Assembly: GCF_036323735.1 (NCBI RefSeq)
Contig: NC_086036.1
Span: 25,245,564-25,309,563, forward strand
Length of the DNA stretch: 64,000 nucleotides
DNA from: Rattus norvegicus
Lineage: Eukaryota; Chordata; Mammalia; Rodentia; Muridae
Direction: 5' to 3'
Part shown: in pieces, positions 32,331 to 44,468 of the stretch
How positions within the stretch are numbered: position 1 is the stretch's first letter
Layout: each line of letters starts with the position of its first letter
Notes under the pieces: model-generated
Databases searched by the model: none
What the model saw: only the letters and a program-made list of their open reading frames with translations
Told to the model about the DNA's origin: nothing
Program-made: the position numbers and the translations under genes

Positions 32331-34300
32331 CATTTTGGCCTTGACATTTCTGGTTCTCAGGAGTGCAGACGAGAATCTCAGGCTTTTGGGTCAAGTCTCT
32401 AGGTTGGCAGTGACAATGGGATATTTCATGAGTCTCAAGGTTACAATATACACCTTCAAAACCAGATATGAATATTACCTTCTCTGGGGACAACCCCCAG
32501 TGTTTCTTCTTAATTCATATGGGAAATGAGAAAGACCATGAATTTAGAGGAAGTTATGAATAGCAGCCTTAGGTTTCTATGATGCCACCGTGGAGGAGGT
32601 AAAGAGTAGTCCTCTGAAGTAGCATAGACACTTCGCAGAGTGACTTATCCCTCAGCTGACACACGCTGCTGACTTCATGGTGTTGCGGAGGGGCCAAATG
32701 CACAATGCTATCAGTGACAATGTCCCACACAGTCAATGAGCAAGTGGCTATTTTCCACACTCTTCCCGCCACCACACTTTTTTTTTAAAATGTCCCTCTG
32801 AGCTAATCTTCCTCCAGAACTCACATGCAATGCCCCCTCATTATCACACGTGACAAAGCAGATCGCAGCTGTCAGTGACAAGTAGGAGCTCCCATTACCC
32901 TTGTCCTAGGAGGCAGTGCCCCTGAGCTCTCCCGGGAATATCTGCTTTTCAGAAACGAGTCATGTAACTGTCAGGAACGAGCCAGGGAGACAGACATCCC
33001 AGAGGAAGTTTGGGGACGCCTATGCCTTGTTTCTCCTCTCCCAAAAATCCAGCAGCTTTTCAACAAAACTCAAGGAAGGAGACTATCAGAAGGATTTTGG
33101 ACCCTTCATGCAGGGCAGTGACTGTCTCACCTTATAGGGTGTCATGAGGAGAGCAGGACACTTGCCCAAGGCATAAGATTGAGAAGAGCATGTGAAGGCC
33201 AGGTCTATAGAAGATGCTTAGGGCACAGACACCCATCCCTCCTTCCACTTCACTGTACCATAGAACACTCTGATGGCCCCGCCATTGATTCCTTCCAGAC
33301 CTCGGCCATCATTTAAAAAAAGAATCTGGGTTGGCCTCAGACAAAGGTTCCTATAAGAGGTTGAAAAGGATGTTAAAAGTCCCCCGGGGGGGAGGGGGCA
33401 GGTACAGAGAGACTGGTTAAAGGATCTGAGGCTTTTCATTCCTGAAGAGGAAAAAAGAAAGAAAAGCAAGGGGAACAAGACGGGAAAGGTGGAGGCATGG
33501 GAGGGAGACAGCTCTGTCTGCAAATCCTCCGAGCTCATCTAGGGCCAAAGTGTTGAAGAGAATTAATAGGAGCCTTGGGCTCAGAGAGACCCCAACTAAT
33601 TATTAAAGCTGCTCAACTTGAAGGACTCAGCAAATTAATGCATTCTTAAAATTCTCTTTCTGCAAGGCTTTCACACAGAGCCACATGGGCCTGACCGAAA
33701 CAGCTAAGCACAGACGACCTTCTCTAGAGCTTTGATCATTTTCTCCCTGGATACCGTAGTGCTTTCTTATAACATCTTCATTACATCTCTAGTGTAGTCC
33801 AAGGGTCTGGAGGTATGATCATCCTCTTGGAAGGAGGAAAAGACAAGGGGAGAAAGGAGACAAGCGTTAGTTACATTCCAGGCTTCATTCCTGAGACCCT
33901 GGCACTCCTAAGGAAAAGCCAGTGCGGAAAGCAGCTCATGAATCTGGGCTCAAAAGGAGGGCTAGCTTTCCCTTTATTATATATGTCTAGTAGGCTCACA
34001 TCAGAACAGTAGGTTTATAACTGAAGATAATGCACCCCACTGAGATCTACCCCCACCACTCCTTGCGGCTTACTGCCCCATCCAGTAAGCATTAACAAGT
34101 ATTCTGGAGAACATTTTTTCTTTCTTCGTCAAAAGAGCACTGGTCCCAGGTCCCCTTGGTGTCTTTCCCTCTCCACCGCTGCAGAGAGTGCCTCGGCAAC
34201 AGACAAGGCTTAATTTAAAAGGGGGTGGGGCGGGGTATGCTCACGCTTCGTGACTAGCTACCAAGTATTTCTGGCCAAGAATAAATTCCTCCAGGCACTA
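32331..34300. other. long repeat-poor interval, no gene recognised
   Basis: About 2 kb without a nameable repeat. Contains a CCCCCGGGGGGG stretch near 33382. Frames such as 33218-33538 (minus) have no recognised relatives. Confidence 0.4.
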
Positions 34301-34484
34301 GGCTGGGGGGTGCACGTCACTCCTTCCAGCACCCAGAAGGCACAAGTAGGCGAATCTCTGCTTGAGGCCAGCCTGGTCTACATGATAACTTCTAGGCCAG
34401 TCAGTGCTACACAGCGAGACAGACATTGAGATGCTGTCTGAAAAAAAAAATAAAGTAAACAAATAAAACAATAAATAAAATAAC
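34301..34484 (+). mobile_element. B1 SINE
   Basis: GGCTGGGGGGTGCACGTCAC, CAGCACCCAGAAGGCACAAG, GAGGCCAGCCTGGTCTACAT and GTGCTACACAGCGAGACAG precede an A-rich AATAAA tail. Confidence 0.9.
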
Positions 34485-34534
34485 ACAGAGCTTAGATTGT
34501 CGTATAGCCAAAAGTTTTCAAAAGATGTTGCTCT

Positions 34535-34859
34535 TTTTTACATGTATACATACATGTACAGTATGCATATACATGTGAGGGCCCGGGGGGAGGGCACGTA
34601 TGTATCATGGAATGCAGACGGAGGTCAGGAAACAACTCGGAGTGTCAGACTGCATCTTCCACCTTGTCTGAGGGCGTTCGTTTGCTCACAGCTCTGTACG
34701 TCAGGCTAGCTGGCTCCCAAGGCTTTGGGTTCTCCTGATCTGCCATCTCGGAGCTCACAGACCTGCACAATGGCTGGAATCACTTGGGTGCTGTGGACCT
34801 GGACCTCACACCGGCACAGCAAGGGCTTGAAGATCCACTGAGCTCTCTCACCCAGCCCC
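34535..34859 (-). mobile_element. B4 SINE
   Basis: Complement of B4 order: tail side with ATGCAGACGGAGGTCAGG, middle with GTCAGGCTAGCTGGC and GGTTCTCCTGATCTGCC, and head side with GATCCACTGAGCTCTCTCACCC. Diverged. Confidence 0.78.
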
Positions 34860-34940
34860 AAATATCCTTGTTAGAGAAATCTGAAGAAAGCACATGCTTT
34901 TGTGCAATTTTTAATCGCATGGTTAAATTTACATATTTTC

Positions 34941-35046
34941 TTCTTTTTTTTTTTTTCTTTTTTCTTTTTTTCGGAGCTGGGGACCGAACCCAGGGCCTTG
35001 CGCTTGCTAGGCAAGCGCTCTACCACTGAGCTAAATCCCCAACCCC
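34941..35046 (-). mobile_element. rat ID element with TSD
   Basis: T-rich tail, then CGGAGCTGGGGACCGAACCC and CTACCACTGAGCTAAATCCC are the exact complement of an ID body. Flanked by near-perfect 16-bp TSDs AAATTTACATATTTTC (34925-34940) and AAGTTTACATATTTTC (35047-35062), one mismatch. Confidence 0.96.
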
Positions 35047-35062
35047 AAGTTTACATATTTTC

Positions 35063-35589
35063 AAATGCTGTAGTTTAAAGAACATGATAAGTGCTTCTAC
35101 TTTTAAATGAATGTTATAATTCCTTGCACAAATGTATATAATGGAATCAAAACATCACGCTACTTATCAGGTAAGATACTATCATTCTGTTTGCAGAAGC
35201 AAATACGTCTCTATCCTTCAGAAGTTGAACGTTTTCCCCCTCTTGAACCATTTTTTTTTTACTTTTACCCAAGATCTTTATCTTAATGTCATGTTATTTT
35301 GGTCAAAAATACTTTATTGCTTTATTGCACTCACCTGATATTAAAATGCGCCTAAACGTCTACTTTTATTTCCTTTGACCAGAAATATCTAAGTATTAAA
35401 AGAAATCTTTGCAAAGTAAATAATTTTCAAAAGCAGTGCACTGCAAATGAAAACACTCACACATCCCACTCAGTAAGAGGAAATGCAAAACCACACCCCA
35501 GTGCAAGAATTAATGAGATAGCGAACCTTAGTCACTAATTCATGTGTCCGCCAATGAGAACAGGTCAAATAAATTCTATTTCTTTTGTA
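35063..35589. other. no recognisable feature
   Basis: AT-rich DNA between an ID and a CA repeat. Confidence 0.45.
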
Positions 35590-35615
35590 TGTGTGTGTGT
35601 ATATCCATATACATA

Positions 35616-35673
<58 letters not shown>
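35590..35673. repeat. (GT)n-(TA)n-(CA)n compound microsatellite
   Basis: A short GT run, ATATCCATATACATAC, then about 25 CA units. The GT and CA halves are mutually complementary. Confidence 0.96.
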
Positions 35674-35676
<3 letters not shown>

Positions 35677-36397
35677 GCCATATACATTGAAAATGTTTTT
35701 ACTGCTGCACCAAAATCCATTTCTTTGAATGTCTGGTGCTAGGTGGCAAAATTCATGTAATAATCTGTAATTGAAAATACTTTTGCTTTTCTGTTGCCTG
35801 ACAACTTGGTAATGTTCTGCATTTTTAAAGTAATGCCCTGGAAAGTCTGAGTAGCAGAGCCTTACTCTCCAGTTATTTTGAATAATTTACTTCCCCAGTT
35901 TCTGGGAAGCACACCAAAACAGATTCACTCTGACTTCTCAAATGATTCTTAATTATGCTGTAACACATGCATTTAGGGCCACCTTTAAAAAAAACTATCT
36001 TTTTAGAAATGGCAGAATAAAACCACATTTTTAAAAAACTGATTAAACATTTGATAAAACAATGCTTTCTGATGAAATACTCCAATCTTAATTTTTGCTT
36101 TAAGTGTATTTTTTTTCTACTTTAGAGCTGTAGATTTTACTCAATTACAGAAAATGTCTGTCAAAAACACACATCAATGGGGGCAACATTCACGATCCCA
36201 ATGGCTGAATCAGGTACGAGTTCTGTGAGGTAATAGTTGTCTTTATTTTTCTACTCAAATAGCTATTTTCAATTCTACAAAACATTGTAAAACTGATCAC
36301 TAAAAACACAAATCAAGGTGAGACAGGGATAGCTGTTGCATATTTAAATAGGTTACAGAGCAAGATGATCAACGTGCTCTGACGGAAAGCAGAGCTG
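35674..36397. other. no recognisable feature
   Basis: AT-rich DNA. Nothing supported. Confidence 0.45.
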
Positions 36398-36773
36398 TGC
36401 CCGGCGAGTTTATGTCAACTTGACATTCACTAGCCTCATTCCGGAAGTGGGTACCTCAGCGGAGAAAATGTCCGCAGCAGATTGGCCTGTAGGCAAGCTT
36501 GTGGGACATTTTCTTGGTCGATGATTACGGTGGGGGCCCAGTTCACTGTAGGTGGTGCCACCCCTGGACCGGCTGAGCCCCATGGACAGTAGACCAGGAA
36601 GCAGCATCCCTCCACGTCCTCTGCGTGCGTTCCTCCCCCCAGCTTCCTGCTGTCCGATCCTGCCCCGACTTCCCTCAGTGATGTTACCAGAAAGTGTTAA
36701 GTGAAATAAACTCTTTCCTTCTCGAGTCACATTTGGTCATGGTGTTTCACCATAGCAAAACCCCAAGGAAGAC
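36398..36773 (+). mobile_element. rodent ERVL/MLT2-related LTR
   Basis: TTTATGTCAACTTGACATTC, TTGGCCTGTAGGCAAGC, GGGACATTTTCTTGGTCGATG, GGTGGTGCCACCCCTGG and GTGAAATAAACTCTTTCC follow a common rodent LTR whose end carries an AATAAA signal. It abuts the L1 TSD at 36774. The repeat name is not asserted. Confidence 0.75.
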
Positions 36774-36789
36774 AAAAGTGCTATGATTT

Positions 36790-37546
36790 TGGTATGTACT
36801 CATTGATAAGTGGCTATTGGCCCAAATGCTTGAATTACCCTAGATGCCTAGAACAAATGAAACTCAAGATGGATGATCAAAATGTGAATGCTTCACTCCT
36901 TCTTTAAAAGGGGAACAAGAATACCCTTGGCAGGGAAGAGAGAGGCAAAGATTAAAACAGACACAGAAGGAACACCCATTCAGAGCCTGCCCCACATGTG
37001 GCCCATGCATATACAGCCATCCAATTAGACAAGATGGATGAAGCAAAGAAGTGCAGGCCGACAGGAGCCTGATGTAGATCGCTCCTGAGAGACACAGCCA
37101 GAATACAGCAAACACAGAGGCGAATGCCAGTAGCAAACCACTGAACTGAGAACGGGGCCCCGTTGAAGGAATCAGAGAAAGAACTGGAAGAGCTTGAAGG
37201 GGCTCGAGACCCCTTATGAACAACAATGCCAACCAACCAGAGCTTCCAGGGACTAAGCCACTACCTAAAGACTGTACATGGACTGACCCTGGACTCTGAC
37301 CTCATAGGTAGCAGTGAATATCCTAGTAAGAGCACCAGTGGAAGGGGAAGCCCTGGGTCCTGCTAAGACTGAACCCCCAGTGAACTAGATTGTTGGGGAG
37401 AGGGCGGCAATGGGGGGAGGATGGGGAGGGGAACACCCATAAAGAAGGGGAGGGGGGAGGGGATGTTTGCCCGGAAACCGGGAAAGGGAATAACACTCGA
37501 AATGTATATAAGGAATACTCAAGTTAATTAAAAAAAAAAAGGAAAA
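36790..37546 (+). mobile_element. young rat L1 3' end, 5'-truncated, with TSD
   Basis: Begins at TGGTATGTACTCATTGATAA near the ORF2/3'UTR boundary and runs through the rat L1 3'UTR (GACAGGAGCCTGATGTAGAT, CAGTGAATATCCTAGTAAG, a G-rich block 37400-37470) to an A-rich tail with one GG. TSD AAAAGTGCTATGATTT is perfect at 36774-36789 and 37547-37562. Antisense frames here are L1 artefacts. Confidence 0.97.
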
Positions 37547-37554
37547 AAAAGTGC

Positions 37555-37790
37555 TATGATTTAAATATGCAATGTCCTTCAATGGCTCGATTTCAGAGGT
37601 CATTAAACCTGTTGGGTGTAGGGCCTGGCTAGAAGAGGTAGGGCCCTAGATCTGTATAGGTTGTAGCTGGGCCCTGGTTTGGGTCTAGCATTTTGCTCCC
37701 AGCCACGTGCACCTGTCACCATGGGCTCCAACATGTCTTCTTCACATCATGAGTCAGAATATGTCATTCCTCTAAGTATTTGCTTGCCAG
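37555..37790 (+). mobile_element. ancient MaLR-type LTR fragment
   Basis: ATGATTTAAATATGCAATGTCC, TAGGGCCTGGCTAGAAGAGG and CCACGTGCACCTGTCACCATG resemble an MLT1/MST-like LTR. Diverged. The start coincides with the L1 TSD copy. Confidence 0.45.
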
Positions 37791-38217
37791 GTTTATGGTC
37801 TTGATGGCATGAAAGTAGATGGCACACAAGGCAGGTCGTTTCTCCAGCACACTCATATGCAGCTCTTGAATATTGTTGACTGGTTTTGAAGAATAATCAT
37901 GTAAGAACTCATGAGAAAATCAAGAATACCACTAAGAATGACAATGTTCTTTCTGGCTGCTTATTGGTCTAACAGCACAGAGGTTTTTGTTCCCATTATG
38001 AAGAGATATTAAACACTTTATATGATAATATGTGAGGGGAAATGATTATAATCGAATAAACATTTCATGTCATAATTTGGGCAGTGATTCTGACAATTTT
38101 ATCAAACAATATGCATCAAGTCTGAAAGAGTCCTCATGAAAGTGTCCTTAACTTTGGATTTATCTACTTGATATCTCCAGAAAGCATTATAATCCCACTT
38201 AAAAGTAGCCAGCAAAA
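37791..38217. other. no recognisable feature
   Basis: Mixed AT-rich DNA, nothing specific. Confidence 0.45.
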
Positions 38218-38345
38218 GAGACAAGGTGCCATCCTATTGCCATTCCAGCCACTTGGGAGGCTGAGACAGGATTACTGCTTGAGGCCAGGAGTTCAAGGTC
38301 AGCCTAGGAAACAGAGCGAGATCTGGTCTCAGAATGCATGCATGA
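38218..38345 (+). mobile_element. B1-type SINE
   Basis: CCAGCCACTTGGGAGGCTGAG, GAGGCCAGGAGTTCAAGG and GTCAGCCTAGGAAACAGAG are 7SL-derived landmarks (proto-B1-like). ATGCATGCATGAATGAATGAG follows. Confidence 0.85.
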
Positions 38346-40335
38346 ATGAATGAGTAAACAAACAAGCAGAAACCAGCGTGGCCAGTCTGTGGGGTTCTAC
38401 CTGTTTCTTGTTACTTTTTCCCTAGCCAAGTGTTCAAAATTTATTCTGTGTGTTAATCTCTATGCAGGAACGGTAGAAAATGATTACATGCAATCCCTTG
38501 CAGAAACCGTTTCTCCCCTACTTGATGTCTCCTACCATTGTTGTTGTCCCAACTGCTACTGCACCCTTCCCACAGTCTCCCCGGAAAGCAAGGCAATCCT
38601 TGCTCAGAAGCACGAGGGGGAAGAGGAAGCAGTCTGAAGTAAACATGGTTTCTATTGCCTCCATCCTACTTTCCATACTTCTAAACTCAGGAAATCCCAA
38701 TGAGCCCAAAGACCCAATTTCTCGCTCATTAACACTATAATCATCTTTAACACGAACAGGAGAAGGAAGAGTCTAGGCCTCTGTTCTTGACTAATGAGAA
38801 GGAGCCTTCTGTTTGCTGCATCCGGGTTTCAGTTTCAGGTTAGGGGCCATGTGTTGTATTAAGATCTGAGATAGATGAAACCCCTCTCTTTAAAAGAAAT
38901 TGCGTGTAAAAAAACAAAAAGCTCCTTATGAGCCCAGAGACGTCTTCTGATAACTGATTTTAATGAAAGAAGACAGAAGACTTTAAAACAAACTTCCTGA
39001 AAGCCAGCCATACGTACCCATGGGAAGCTGCCACTTACCCCAGTCTGAACTTCAGGAATCTCTTCTGCTCACCTATAACCTCACCCAAATCAACCCAATA
39101 CTTTTTCTTCTTTAAACCACAGCATTCAGTGCTTGGAGAGGATGACTGAACATTTCCAATGAAAGCCGGAGGAGGTGTAGATGGTCCAGCAGGCGGGCTG
39201 TGGGGTCAGCATGGAGGAGCTGGTTTCTAGGCTGAAGTGACTGCTGCTGTTGAGTAGTTCCCCTGTCAAACACAAAAGCACCTGGCCCTTTGTTAGTAAA
39301 ACAGGTTCATGGCTACTCCCTGTGCCCACAGGATTATCAGTGCAAAACATCTTTCCTGAACAAAGCGGGGAACAAGAGCAGAGGTGGTGAGGGTCATCGG
39401 AAGGTCATCTGACGGTAGAGGCTGCTATTCAACTCCACTCTTCTATTGTTACAGCTTCCATTTTTCGGCCTAGACATTTATGTGGAGTATCTCCATCTTT
39501 GTAAGCACCGGTAAGTAACCAACACTCTTAAAAACGCATTGTAGGTCAATAGGGTCTATCTGGTCTTCAGTTGTTGGTTGCCCATGTGCATCCCAATGCA
39601 GTGTGGTAATACTTTTTGGCCTCTGGTGAGAGAACAAAGTCTTTAATAAAAACAAACTGGGTCTCCTGTTTAACTCCAACTAGCCTTCCAATTCATCCGA
39701 CCTTAAAATGCTTAACTTTGTCACAGCGGGTATTAACCATTAACAGGTCCCTGGCTACTCCTGGCATGATTCCCGTGAGTTTACAGTGACGTGCAGGGTC
39801 AGCCACCCATCATTTTTAACTTCGTGGAAACTGACTGAGCCATCCTCAGTGACCCCTGTGGGACAGCACCGATTTTTCTCAGAACAGTAAATCTCCTGTA
39901 TTCCAGCCTCTGTTTTTTACAACTGCCAGTAACTTGAGGAGCTAAGAGCACTCTGGTTAGTGTGGCTACTCCCTACAGCCCTGCTGTTTTGGGTTTGTTC
40001 TAGAACCCTCCTCAGAACCATGATATACTGGGCTCCAGGGACTTTCACCTTAGAGCATCTGCTATTCCAGGTTTCGGTTTTTCTTATAAGTCACCCTTTA
40101 GCCTACAATAAACCCTGAGTTCTTTTACTAGACAGAGGTGATTATGTTGTTTCAAAACCATGTTCCCAAATTCTTTAGTTTTCCCCACATCTCAACTAAA
40201 ACTTGGTTTTCTGCCGTGTAGAGTATGTCATAATGCTATATTTAGTAGCTAGTTTACCTGAACAGAGTATGACAGGGATTGGTTTGGGGAGTTTTCTTTG
40301 TTTGCTTGCTTTCACACGTATGCTTACATGCAGGA

Positions 40336-40336
<1 letters not shown>
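38346..40336. other. long repeat-poor interval, no gene recognised
   Basis: About 2 kb without nameable repeats or coding structure. Short frames (38350-38740 plus; 39126-39350 minus) have no recognised relatives. Confidence 0.4.

Positions 40337-40383
<47 letters not shown>
40337..40383. repeat. (CA)n microsatellite
   Basis: About 23 uninterrupted CA units. Confidence 0.98.
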
Positions 40384-40386
<3 letters not shown>

Positions 40387-40845
40387 CGAATGAGCATATT
40401 GCTGTAAATGGAACCCAAGGTTTGGTGGATTTGAGGCAAGCTGTCCTATCAACTGAATTATATTCCCAAACTTCTCTTGATATATTCTTTAGGAAAGCAG
40501 AAGCTTTGGGGACATGTCAGTTCTAAGAAGAATAGAGGGACTGAGGTGCCCAGCCAACAGTCAAGGAGGTAGACACGGCTCTCCAGTCACAGCCAGAATA
40601 TCAGATGGCTGTAGGCCAGTCTCACATCTTGGTCTCAAGAGCACACTAATAACCCCCAACCACACTACTCCAGAATTCCTGACCCATAGAACCTGTGGGA
40701 GAAGAAAGAATATGGTTTCAGTGTGCAAAATGTGGTTTCAATCCCTTTAGGAACAATCAGTAATTAAGATGGATGGAAATAGCAGAAAAATGCCACCAAT
40801 TGTCCCATCGCATCACCTTCTTATAGACTAAGCAAGGCAATGAGG
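40384..40845. other. no recognisable feature
   Basis: Mixed-composition DNA up to the minisatellite edge. Confidence 0.45.
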
Positions 40846-43800
40846 CAGAGTGAATCCCCCAGAACTGCGACGCCCTTCTAGGCAGTGTATCCCCTCATAG
40901 CTGCGACGCCCCTCCAGGCAGTGTATCCCCTCATAGCTGCGACGCCCCTCCAGGCAGAGTGTATCCCCTCAAAGCTGCGATGCCCCTCCAGGCAGTGTAT
41001 CCCCTCAAAGCTGCGACGCCCCTCCAGGCAGAGTGTATCCCCTCAAAGCTGCGACGCCCCTCCAGGCAGAGTGAATCCCCCAGAACTGTGACGCCCCTCC
41101 AGGCAGTGTATCCCCTCATAGCTGCGACGCCCCTCCAGGCAGAGTGTATCCCCTCATAGCTGCGACGCCCCTCCAGGCAGAGTGTATCCCCTCATAGCTG
41201 CGACGCCCCTCCAGGCAGAGTGTATCCCCTCATAGCTGCGACGCCCCTCCAGGCAGAGTGTATCCCCTCATAGCTGCGACGCCCCTCCAGGCAGAGTGTA
41301 TCTCCTCAAAGCTGTGACGCCCCTCCAGGCAGAGTGTATCCCCTCATAGCTGCGACGCCCCTCCAGGCAGAGTGTATCCCCTCAAAGCTGCGACGCCCCT
41401 CCAGGCAGAGTGTATCCCCTCAAAGCTGCGACGCCCCTCCAGGCAGAGTGTATCCCCTCAAAGCTGTGACGCCCCTCCAGGCAGAGTGAATCCCCCAGAA
41501 CTGTGACGCCCCTCCAGGCAGTGTATCCCCTCATAGCTGCGACGCCCCTCCAGGCAGAGTGTATCCCCTCAAAGCTGCGACGCCCCTCCAGGCAGAGTGT
41601 ATCCCCTCAAAGCTGCGACGCCCCTCCAGGCAGAGTGTATCCCCTCAAAGCTGTGACGCCCCTCCAGGCAGAGTGAATCCCCCAGAACTGTGACGCCCCT
41701 CCAGGCAGTGTATCCCCTCATAGCTGCGACGCCCCTCCAGGCAGACTGTATCTCCTCAAAGCTGTGACGCCCCTCCAGGCAGAGTGTATCCCCTCATAGC
41801 TGCGACGCCCCTCCAGGCAGAGTGTATCCCCTCAAAGCTGCGACGCCCCTCCAGGCAGAGTGTATCCCCTCAAAGCTGCGACGCCCCTCCAGGCAGAGTG
41901 TATCCCCTCAAAGCTGCGACGCCCCTCCAGGCAGTGTATCCCCTCATAGCTGCGACGCCCCTCCAGGCAGAGTGTATCCCCTCAAAGCTGCGACACCCCT
42001 CCAGGCAGAGTGTATCCCCTCAAAGCTGTGACGCCCCTCCAGGCAGAGTGTATCCCCTCATAGCTGTGACGCCCCTCCAGGCAGACTGTATCTCCTCAAA
42101 GCTGTGACGCCCCTCCAGGCAGAGTGTATCCCCTCATAGCTGCGACGCCCCTCCAGGCAGAGTGTATCCCCTCAAAGCTGCGACGCCCCTCCAGGCAGAG
42201 TGTATCCCCTCAAAGCTGCGACGCCCCTCCAGGCAGAGTGTATCCCCTCAAAGCTGCGACGCCCCTCCAGGCAGTGTATCCCCTCATAGCTGCGACGCCC
42301 CTCCAGGCAGAGTGTATCCCCTCAAAGCTGCGACACCCCTCCAGGCAGAGTGTATCCCCTCAAAGCTGTGACGCCCCTCCAGGCAGAGTGTATCCCCTCA
42401 TAGCTGTGACGCCCCTCCAGGCAGAGTGAATCCCCCAGAACTGTGACGCCCCTCCAGGCAGTGTATCCCCTCATAGCTGCGACGCCCCTCCAGGCAGAGT
42501 GTATCCCCTCAAAGCTGCGATGCCCCTCCAGGCAGAGTGTATCCCCTCATAGCTGCGACGCCCCTCCAGGCAGTGTATCCCCTCATAGCTGCGACGCCCC
42601 TCCATGCAGTGTATCCCCTCATAGCTGCGACGCCCCTCCAGGCAGTGTATCCCCTCAAAGCTGCGACGCCCCTCCAGGCAGTGTATCCCCTCAAAGCTGC
42701 GACGCCCCTCCAGGCAGAGTGTATCCCCTCATAGCTGCGACGCCCCTCCAGGCAGACTGTATCTCCTCAAAGCTGTGACGCCCCTCCAGGCAGAGTGTAT
42801 CCCCTCATAGCTGCGACGCCCCTCCAGGCAGAGTGTATCCCCTCAAAGCTGCGACGCCCCTCCAGGCAGAGTGTATCCCCTCATAGCTGCGACGCCCCTC
42901 CAGGCAGAGTGTATCCCCTCAAAGCTGCGACGCCCCTCCAGGCAGAGTGTATCCCCTCAAAGCTGTGACGCCCCTCCAGGCAGTGTATCCCCTCATAGCT
43001 GCGACGCCCCTCCAGGCAGAGTGTATCCCCTCATAGCTGTGACGCCCCTCCAGGCAGAGTGAATCCCCCAGAACTGTGACGCCCCTCCAGGCAGTGTATC
43101 CCCTCATAGCTGCGACGCCCCTCCAGGCAGAGTGTATCCCCTCATAGCTGCGACGCCCCTCCAGGCAGAGTGTATCCCCTCATAGCTGCGACGCCCCTCC
43201 AGGCAGTGTATCCCCTCATAGCTGCGACGCCCCTCCATGCAGTGTATCCCCTCATAGCTGCGACGCCCCTCCAGGCAGTGTATCCCCTCAAAGCTGCGAC
43301 GCCCCTCCAGGCAGTGTATCTCCTCAAAGCTGCGACGCCCCTCCAGGCAGTGTATCCCCTCAAAGCTGCGACGCCCCTCCAGGCAGTGTATCCCCTCATA
43401 GCTGCGACGCCCCTCCAGGCAGTGTATCCCCTCATAGCTGCGACGCCCCTCCAGGCAGAGTGTATCCCCTCATAGCTGCGACGCCCCTCCAGGCAGAGTG
43501 TACCCCTCAAAGCTGCGACGCCCCTCCAGGCAGAGTGTATCCCCTCATAGCTGCGACGCCCCTCCAGGCAGTGTATCCCCTCATAGCTGCGACGCCCCTC
43601 CAGGCAGAGTGTATCTCCTCAAAGCTGTGACGCCCCTCCAGGCAGAGTGTATCCCCTCATAGCTGCGACGCCCCTCCAGGCAGTGTATCCCCCCATAGCT
43701 GTGACGCCCCTCCATGCAGTGTATCCCCTCATAGCTGCGACGCCCCTCCAGGCAGTGTATCCCCTCATAGCTGTGACGCCCCTCCATGCAGTGTATCCCC

Positions 43801-44468
43801 TCAAAGCTGTGATGCCCCTCCAGGCAGTGTATCCCCTCATAGCTGCGACACCCCTCCAGGCAGAGTGTATCTCCTAAAAGCTGTGACGCCCCTCCAGGCA
43901 GAGTGTATCCCCTCATAGCTGCGACGCCCCTCCAGGCAGTGTATCCCCTCAAAGCTGTGACGCCCCTCCAGGCAGTGTATCCCCTCAAAGCTGCGACGCC
44001 CCTCTAGGCAGAGTGTATCCCCTCAAAGCTGTGACGCCCCTCCAGGCAGAGTGTATCCCCTCATAGCTGCGACGCCCCTCCAGGCAGAGTGTATCCCCTC
44101 AAAACTGCGACACCCCTCCAGGCAGAGTGTATCCCCTCAAAGCTGCGACGCCCCTCCAGGCAGAGTGTATCCCCTCAAAGCTGCGACACCCCTCCAGGCA
44201 GTGTATCCCCTCATAGCTGCGACGCCCCTCCAGGCAGAGTGTATCCCCTCAAAGCTGTGACGCCCCTCCAGGCAGAGTGTATCCCCTCATAGCTGTGATG
44301 CCCCTCCAGGCAGAGTGTATCCCCTCATAGCTGCGACACCCCTCCAGGCAGAGTGTATCCCCTCAAAGCTGCGACACCCCTCCAGGCAGAGTGTATCCCC
44401 TCAAAGCTGCGACACCCCTCCAGGCAGAGTGTATCCCCTCAAAGCTGCGACACCCCTCCAGACAGAGA
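40846..44468. repeat. 3.6-kb minisatellite of 36/38-bp units
   Basis: Close to 100 head-to-tail units. The 36-bp form runs GTGTATCCCCTCATAGCTGC then GACGCCCCTCCAGGCA. The 38-bp form has GA before GTG. Common variants are CATAG/CAAAG, TGCGACG/TGTGACG/TGCGACA/TGCGATG, CCAGGCAG/CCATGCAG, TATCTCC, and a distinct GAATCCCCCAGAACTG unit (near 40850, 41069, 41486, 41671, 42425, 43055). Larger blocks repeat: 41784-42107 resembles 42124-42429 (offset 340), and 42537-42734 resembles 43170-43366 (offset 633). The last units before 44468 are mostly the CGACACC variant. No protein is implied. Confidence 0.98.

Noticed and set aside
40885..44292. Repeated 12-residue-period frames (e.g. YPLIAATPLQAV; AWRGVAAMRGYT).
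   Set aside because: Produced by 36-bp minisatellite units; the 38-bp units shift frame and end them. No start context, splice or homology.
40846..44468. Considered as a CRISPR array.
   Set aside because: Units are contiguous with no unique spacers, and the host is mammalian.
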